From Acidimicrobiia bacterium (GTDB taxonomy: Bacteria; Acidobacteriota; Vicinamibacteria; Vicinamibacterales; SCN-69-37), in the NCBI GenBank assembly GCA_016871335.1, contig VFZF01000004.1:124001-188000 (forward strand): DNA of 64,000 nucleotides, read 5' to 3'. The notes beneath the pieces were generated by a model, which did not search any database, had not been told where the DNA came from, and saw only the letters and a list, made by a program, of their open reading frames with translations. Below, in pieces: positions 59,320-64,000 of the stretch (its first letter is position 1; each line of letters opens with the position of its first letter). A program made the translations under genes and the position numbers.

Positions 59320-60489
59320 GTGTTACCCGACGATCGCCCGGCGCTGGACCGGTGGTTTGCCCGCGTCTTTGACGACGAGGAAGCGACGCGATTCGGGAGC
59401 GGCTGGGCGAGCGGCACGATTGCCGTGTTCCTCGGCGTGCTCGCGTTGGGTGCCGTGGCCTGTTTCCATCTGCCGTCTGCACTGACGTCGCCGACGGTTC
59501 GCGCTGTCTACGCACTGAGCTGGATTCGACCGTTGGTGGCCGTCGTCATTGGCGGCGCATTCTTCCTCGGACTCCTGAGCGCGCTTCTCCGACGCAGGAA
59601 GGTGCTGGGGTTCACCGGCATGGGTCTCGCCATGGCGGCCTCCCTGTTGGGCGGTGCGTCAATCCCCGCCGATGGTGTGGCCCCCGGCGGCCTCGGGTTG
59701 GGTCTCGACTGGTTTCTCCTCAACCTGTTCCTGCTGGCGCTGGTGTTTGTGCCGATGGAGCGCGCGTCCCCCCATCGCCCGGGACAGTCCACATTTCGAC
59801 GGGGATGGACGACGGACGCGACGCACTTTTTTGTGAGCCACCTGCTCGTGCAGTTGTCGGCGTGGCTGACGCTTGCGCCGGCCGCGGCAGCGACGCACCT
59901 GGCCTCGGGCACATCGGCCTTTGCGCAGTTGCAGAACAGCGTCTCGGGGTTGCCGTGGATGGTTCAGTTCCTGCTGGTCGTTCTTGTCGCTGATCTTGGG
60001 GAGTACACGATGCATCGTCTGTTCCATCGTGTGCCGTGGCTGTGGCGTTTCCACGCCGTGCACCACTCGTCCGAGGCGATCGACTGGCTGGCCGGATCGC
60101 GACTGCATCTGGTGGACGTCGTCATTACGCGCGGCTTCACGTTTGTGCCGATTGCGTTGCTGGGCTTTGCCGACGCGCCCGTGTATGCCTACCTCGTGTT
60201 CGTGTCGTTTCACGCGGTGTTCATTCACGCGAACGTGCGATTTTCGTTTGGTGGGCTCGAGCGCTGGATCGTGACGCCCCGGTTTCATCACTGGCATCAC
60301 AGTGCGCAGGCGGAGGCGCTCGACAAGAACTTCGCCGTCCATCTCCCCTGGCTGGACCGCCTGTTCGGCACGTATCACTTCCCCGCCGGTCGCTGGCCCG
60401 ACCAGTACGGCCTGAGCGGGGAACGGATTCCCGACAGCTACTGGCGGCACCTCGTCTGGCCCTTCCGCCGAGCAGACCGCAACGACTAG
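59320..60489 (+). CDS. Sterol desaturase/fatty acid hydroxylase family protein
   Basis: 389 residues from GTG 59320. TACACT ends 6 bases upstream, so probably leaderless. About seven membrane helices. The histidine clusters HRLFHRVPWLWRFHAVHHSS and FHHWHHSAQ bind the di-iron centre. HANVRFSFGGLERWIVTPRF between them is family-typical. It oxidises a C-H bond in a lipid substrate; the actual substrate is unknown. It ends 4 bases into the convergent maleylpyruvate-isomerase-like gene. Confidence 0.88.
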   Translation: MLPDDRPALDRWFARVFDDEEATRFGSGWASGTIAVFLGVLALGAVACFHLPSALTSPTVRAVYALSWIRPLVAVVIGGAFFLGLLSALLRRRKVLGFTGMGLAMAASLLGGASIPADGVAPGGLGLGLDWFLLNLFLLALVFVPMERASPHRPGQSTFRRGWTTDATHFFVSHLLVQLSAWLTLAPAAAATHLASGTSAFAQLQNSVSGLPWMVQFLLVVLVADLGEYTMHRLFHRVPWLWRFHAVHHSSEAIDWLAGSRLHLVDVVITRGFTFVPIALLGFADAPVYAYLVFVSFHAVFIHANVRFSFGGLERWIVTPRFHHWHHSAQAEALDKNFAVHLPWLDRLFGTYHFPAGRWPDQYGLSGERIPDSYWRHLVWPFRRADRND

Positions 60490-61334
60490 GCCATCACGGC
60501 GAGAACGCCGGCGAACGGCTGGGCCAGCTCAGGTTTTCCGGTCACGGACATGGCCGCGAGCACCTGATCGCGCGTGCGCTGCTTGAAGAACATCCGCCAG
60601 GCCGTGTCCTGATCCACGCGGAGGTGGGTCGTCGAGTGCGGCAGCGCACCGTTAAAGAGGCGCCATCCGAGCGGTTCACGGACCAGCGTCCAGAAACCAC
60701 CGGCATCCCCTGTGACCTCGATGGTGACGACCGTGGCGGGCGCAGCCTCGATGTCACGGTACGCAAACGGCAGCGCCCGCATTGAGAGGTCGAGCACCGG
60801 ATACAGCCATCGTTTCGAGAACAGTGGTCGTCCGCCGACGGCTTCGACGATTTGCTGGTGGTGATGCCAGCGCTCCGTGTACTCGCGCCCGATGTCGAAC
60901 CAGGCGGCCGACTCGCGCTCCCCGGCCCACGCCACGCTAAATGGCGCGGGCGCCTGCATGTCCTGGCCCTCAAGCGAATCGACCAACTGGCGTCCGACGA
61001 CATCGAGCAGCTCGATCGACAACCGCGGACTCACGCGGCGGCTCGCGGCGACCCACTGGCCGTTCAGCTCGTTGAGGTAGGCGAGCAGGTCTTTGGAGGT
61101 GTGCAGTTCCCGTGCAGGCGGGGGCGGGAGATGCCCGTCCCGGCCGGCGCTGAGTCGCCGAATCGCCGTGTCGGTCAGGTGGGCCACAACATCCCCCACA
61201 CTCCAGCCCGGCGCCGAGGCCGGCTTCCGCCAGTCCTCCGGCAGCAGCGTCCGCAGGACCATCAACAACTCCTGGTGCAGCGGCGCAAACAGCGGCCTCA
61301 CGTCGACAACGCCGGCGGGGGTGATCTGGGGCAC
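60486..61334 (-). CDS. Maleylpyruvate isomerase/DinB-like fold protein
   Basis: 282 residues, GTG start. The N-terminal four-helix domain has WSVGDVVAHLTDTAIRRL and the later FDIGREYTERWHHHQQIVEA segment; its histidines (AHLTD, WHHHQQ) form the metal site seen in mycothiol-dependent maleylpyruvate isomerase and DinB-like thiol transferases (TIGR03083 group). A C-terminal SCP2-like domain follows (GGFWTLVREPLGWRLFNG, RVDQDTAWRMFFKQ). The reaction is unknown. TAAACT ends 6 bases before the GTG. Confidence 0.8.
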   Translation of the reverse strand: MPQITPAGVVDVRPLFAPLHQELLMVLRTLLPEDWRKPASAPGWSVGDVVAHLTDTAIRRLSAGRDGHLPPPPARELHTSKDLLAYLNELNGQWVAASRRVSPRLSIELLDVVGRQLVDSLEGQDMQAPAPFSVAWAGERESAAWFDIGREYTERWHHHQQIVEAVGGRPLFSKRWLYPVLDLSMRALPFAYRDIEAAPATVVTIEVTGDAGGFWTLVREPLGWRLFNGALPHSTTHLRVDQDTAWRMFFKQRTRDQVLAAMSVTGKPELAQPFAGVLAVMA

Positions 61335-61781
61335 GGCGAGAGTTTACGATCCTTCGCGGCGCACCCGCGCGACTCGGCAGGCCTCACCGACGAGCGATGA
61401 CACATGGCTCGCCATCCGGAGCTGCGAGCGAAGCGAGCGATCAGCGAAGGATGGTGAGCCCGGAAGGAATCGAACCTTCAACCAACAGATTAAGAGTCCC
61501 GGCTTTTGCTGTCCAACGCTTTCGCTCCAGTGTCGTGCCATAGGGGAAAGGGCGGAATCAGGCGCGGGCCTGTCCGGCGAAGTCCACGAGCTACCTTTGC
61601 GGTGGGCGTAGCGGTGGGCGCAGTGATTTGCCTCACGACTTGTCGGCCCCCTCATTGAATCTCGCCCTTTTCGTGGCTCCCCTGAAAGAGCGTTCGCTAG
61701 TCTCTGGAAGCCAGTCTCGCTAACCCCACGAAGCGAGGTTCATCGCCGATAGTCCGTATTACGTGGGTGTTCGGTTGACAT
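61335..61781. other. Gene-poor interval with an integration scar
   Basis: 447 bases without a supportable protein gene. It holds the promoter of the isomerase-like gene, a tRNA-Lys 3' half (61452-61497), then about 280 bases in which I recognise nothing. A CGTATTA/TAATACG inverted repeat lies near 61757-61787. Short frames here are not convincing. Confidence 0.6.
61452..61497 (-). pseudogene. tRNA-Lys (CTT) 3' half, probable attachment-site copy
   Basis: On the minus strand the anticodon loop CTCTTAA (anticodon CTT), the variable region, T-arm GAAGG-TTCGATT-CCTTC, acceptor strand CGGGCTC, A and CCA are all present. Upstream there is no D-arm or 5' acceptor strand, and the anticodon stem stops pairing at its third pair. 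It is a 3' fragment of the length left by tRNA-targeting integrases. Confidence 0.75.
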
Positions 61782-62141
61782 AATACGCCCTATCAGACGC
61801 TGGCGATGCTCGCGCAGAACAAGGGCGCAAGCCCGCTCTACCGCCAGTTCACTCGCGAAGGCGCCGCGCTGCGGATCTGGTTCGATCACGCAGGGACGTC
61901 GCTCAAGACGCGCGACGGCGGACCGGTCACGGGGTTTCAGATTGCCGGCGCTGACGGCAAGTACGTGGCGGCAACCGCCACCATCGACGGAACCACCGTT
62001 CGTGTGTGGAGTCCCGACGTGCCGGACCCGCGGTCGGTGCGATACGCCTGGGACTACAACCCGGCGGCGAACCTGATCAACTCGCTGGGCCTGCCGGCCT
62101 CGCTCTTCCGCACGAACGAGAACGACGAGCCGATTCGGTAG
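61782..62141 (+). pseudogene. Sialate O-acetylesterase, C-terminal remnant
   Basis: About 115 codons. SPLYRQFTREGAALRIWFDHAG, KTRDGGPVTGFQIAGADGKYV, TVRVWSPDVPDPRSVRYAWDYNP and LINSLGLPASLFRTN match the C-terminal domain of 9-O-acetylesterases. The catalytic SGNH part is absent. The frame just upstream (NTPYQTLAM) is unrelated or degenerate. It probably lost its 5' part at the scar near 61500-61780. It converges on the last BNR gene. Confidence 0.7.
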
Positions 62142-62152
62142 CCGGCGCGACC

Positions 62153-64000
62153 TTACCGGCCGCCGTGTTCGGCCATCATCGGATCGTCGCGCACGGTGAC
62201 GATGCCTGCCAGGCTCTGGCCGCTCACTCTGAGCGTGACGCGGTAGGTGCCGGCCCTGGCGGGGCTGCGGCCGATGGCCGCGCCAAAGAGCGAGCGTCCG
62301 GCGGCGAGGCCGTTGAAGTCGGTCACGAGTTCGGTCCGCACCTGATTCAGCGCCTGGTCGGTGGACGCTCCAGCCAGCGCCTCCCTCAGCCGGCCGAGCT
62401 GCCGCCGCTTGTCGGCGCCCGTGGCGCGGGTGTCGAGGAAAGACACGGCGGCCTCGAGGCGCGCGCGCATCGCGGCCCGCTCGGCCGCGGTGGATGGAAA
62501 CTGCAGATCCCAGAACGCCCGGTTGATGCCGGCGCGAGGCGTGCCCAGGCGTACCGAGGCCACACGGTCGCCGGTGAGCTCCGACACGTCGAGCGTCACC
62601 GGCCCCTCGGGCGCGGCCCTGAGCCAGAAATTGAGTGACGCGCCGGCGGGCGGGTTGGCGCCACGGAACAGAAAGTCTTCCTGCTTGCGGCCGAGGTTGA
62701 TCGTCACCCACTTCGTCGCCACTTCGTGGTCGAACAAGTGGGCGGCCGCGGCCGTCACGGCCGGCGTCATCTGACGCAGCGGCGTGATGTCGTCGAGAAT
62801 CCAGATGGCGCGGCCGTGCGTACCGGCGATGAGGTCGGCGTCGCGCGGGTGAATCACCAGGTCCCGGATCGCGACGTTCGGCATGCCGCTCGACAGCTTG
62901 AACCACGTCCTGCCGCCTTCAACCGAGGCATACACGCCGAACTCGGTGCCGACAAACAAGAGGTTCGGATTCACGGGATCTTCGTTGATCACGTACGAGC
63001 CGATGCCGTTGGGCAGGTTGCCCGTGATGTTGGCAAACGTCCTGCCGAAATCGCGCGTGACGAACACGTGCGGATCCATGTCGTCGCGCCTGTGGTTGTC
63101 GAGCACGACGTACGCCGTGCCGGCCGCGTGGTGTGAAGGCGCCACGCGGCTGACCCACACCGAACCCGTCACCCCCGGCAGGTTGTTCCGCACGTTGGTC
63201 CAGCTGGCGCCGCCGTTCCGCGTAATCTGCAGATTTCCGTCGTCGGTGCCCGCCCACACGAGCGCCGGGTCGAGCGGTGACTCGCGGACGTCGAAGATCG
63301 TGAAGTGGTTTTCGCCGCCCGTCACTTCGCGCGACAGCCCGCCCTGATTCGACGGGTTGCGCAGCGCGGGATCGTTGGTCGTGAGATCCGGGCTGATGAT
63401 GCGCCACGTGTCGCCCCGATCCACCGACTTGAACACGTGATTGCCGGCAAAGTACAGCGTCCGCGGATTGGTCGGCGACATCGTCAGCGGGCTGTCCCAG
63501 TTGAACCGGAAGTGGGGTGGCAGGAGCGGCCGATTCGGACGTCCATAGCCGAACCAGTGCTCGCCGGGGGAGATCGTGTAGCGGATGGGTGTTTCCTCGT
63601 AGCCGACGTCGGAGTAGTCGGCGAAGTTGACCACCGTTTCCGGTGTCGGCGTGATGAACGTCGGCTCGCGGGTCTCGAAGTTGAGCCGCATCGCAAAGCC
63701 GACGTGGTTCACCATGTACACGACCCGGTAGTCGGTGGGGTCCACCAGCGACGCAAACCCGTCGCCTTCGCCGAGCCAGGTGTTGTGCATGTTGAGGATG
63801 CCGCGGGTCTCGCGCGAGTTGCTCGGGCCGCCCCAAATCGCGTTGTCCTGCAGGCCGCCCACGACCCAGTACGGGTCGCGCATGTCCACGCCGACCTTGT
63901 AGTACTGGCCGATGGCCATGTTGTCGAACGACAGGATCGTCTCGCCATTGTCGACCGTCAGGTACGCGCCCTGGTCGGTGGCCGTGTAGAAGATCTTCGA
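62153..64000 (-). CDS. Secreted BNR/sortilin-like beta-propeller protein (5' end beyond right edge)
   Basis: 616 codons open to the right edge; the N-terminus is outside. Asp-boxes include KSVDRGDTW and TRNGGASW. FVGTEFGVYASVEGGRTWFKLSSGMP and LVIHPRDADLIAGTHGRAIWILDDITPL (cited in part) are shared almost word for word with the protein at 52321-55155, so it is a paralogue. The C-terminal part is a helical/beta region (RARLEAAVSFLDTRATG) ending in a small beta domain, DDPMMAEHGGR. Confidence 0.88.
   Translation of the reverse strand, partial: SKIFYTATDQGAYLTVDNGETILSFDNMAIGQYYKVGVDMRDPYWVVGGLQDNAIWGGPSNSRETRGILNMHNTWLGEGDGFASLVDPTDYRVVYMVNHVGFAMRLNFETREPTFITPTPETVVNFADYSDVGYEETPIRYTISPGEHWFGYGRPNRPLLPPHFRFNWDSPLTMSPTNPRTLYFAGNHVFKSVDRGDTWRIISPDLTTNDPALRNPSNQGGLSREVTGGENHFTIFDVRESPLDPALVWAGTDDGNLQITRNGGASWTNVRNNLPGVTGSVWVSRVAPSHHAAGTAYVVLDNHRRDDMDPHVFVTRDFGRTFANITGNLPNGIGSYVINEDPVNPNLLFVGTEFGVYASVEGGRTWFKLSSGMPNVAIRDLVIHPRDADLIAGTHGRAIWILDDITPLRQMTPAVTAAAAHLFDHEVATKWVTINLGRKQEDFLFRGANPPAGASLNFWLRAAPEGPVTLDVSELTGDRVASVRLGTPRAGINRAFWDLQFPSTAAERAAMRARLEAAVSFLDTRATGADKRRQLGRLREALAGASTDQALNQVRTELVTDFNGLAAGRSLFGAAIGRSPARAGTYRVTLRVSGQSLAGIVTVRDDPMMAEHGGR

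Noticed and set aside
61440-61520. A complete tRNA-Lys gene
   Set aside because: The D-arm and the 5' acceptor strand are missing and the anticodon stem does not pair fully, so only a 3' half is present.
61760-61790. Attachment site from the CGTATTA/TAATACG inverted repeat
   Set aside because: Only seven bases per arm and no second copy seen; too weak.

Overview
High-GC genomic DNA, most likely from an acidobacterium of the Vicinamibacteria type. This is inferred from the gene families: several large secreted BNR/sortilin-like beta-propellers, a VWFA-related secreted protein, a TonB receptor with a carboxypeptidase-like N-terminal domain, an S9 peptidase, an ECF sigma/anti-sigma pair and a clade II nitrous oxide reductase. 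No 16S or marker-gene check was possible. A window-wide feature is promoter architecture: at least 17 first genes have a TANNNT-like -10 hexamer ending only 5-11 bases before the start codon, mostly without a Shine-Dalgarno sequence, which suggests leaderless mRNAs.

Layout. 1-9.5 kb: a BNR protein (cut by the left edge), ilvE, a pirin deletion scar, a wHTH/nucleotidyltransferase pair back to back with vapBC, two secreted propeller proteins, and a cluster of paired 8-7-8 stem-loop repeats sitting on stop codons. 9.4-20.4 kb: tRNA-Arg, an M23 peptidase, a VWFA protein, a sigma/anti-sigma/Spy-like operon, tRNA-His, an ExeA-like ATPase, a HerA-like ATPase, gluQ, a Crp remnant and an orphan Dam-type methylase. 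20.5-24.3 kb: a TonB receptor whose stop codon holds a precisely inserted IS630 element.

24.3-44.5 kb is a nitrogen-oxide respiration block. It contains napDAB, a Crp/Fnr regulator without an Fe-S cysteine set, a FAS1 protein, and a ten-gene operon (NAD(P)H-type FAD/Fe-S oxidoreductase, Rieske protein, cytochrome b, pentahaem cytochrome c, nosZ, nosB-like, nosD, nosF, nosL, nosY). On the opposite strand lie a truncated alcohol dehydrogenase, a CopD-like protein, the RIC/ScdA repair protein, a frameshifted methyltransferase and a nitronate monooxygenase-like enzyme. Four palindromes of the form TATGAC-N4-GTCATA lie in its intergenic regions, and five promoters have one centred close to -41.5. 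I read these as one regulon of the local Crp/Fnr protein; this is the best candidate in the window for an undescribed regulatory system.

44.5-64 kb: a PaeR7I/XhoI-type restriction enzyme whose partner methyltransferase gene is split after codon 13 by an IS3 element; two MacB-type permeases and a membrane-fusion protein without an ATPase; fatty-acid and sterol desaturases; two more BNR proteins; a PHP protein whose start codon lies in a minisatellite; an S9 peptidase; and a tRNA-Lys 3' half that looks like an integration scar next to an esterase remnant. No rRNA, CRISPR array or prophage module was seen.
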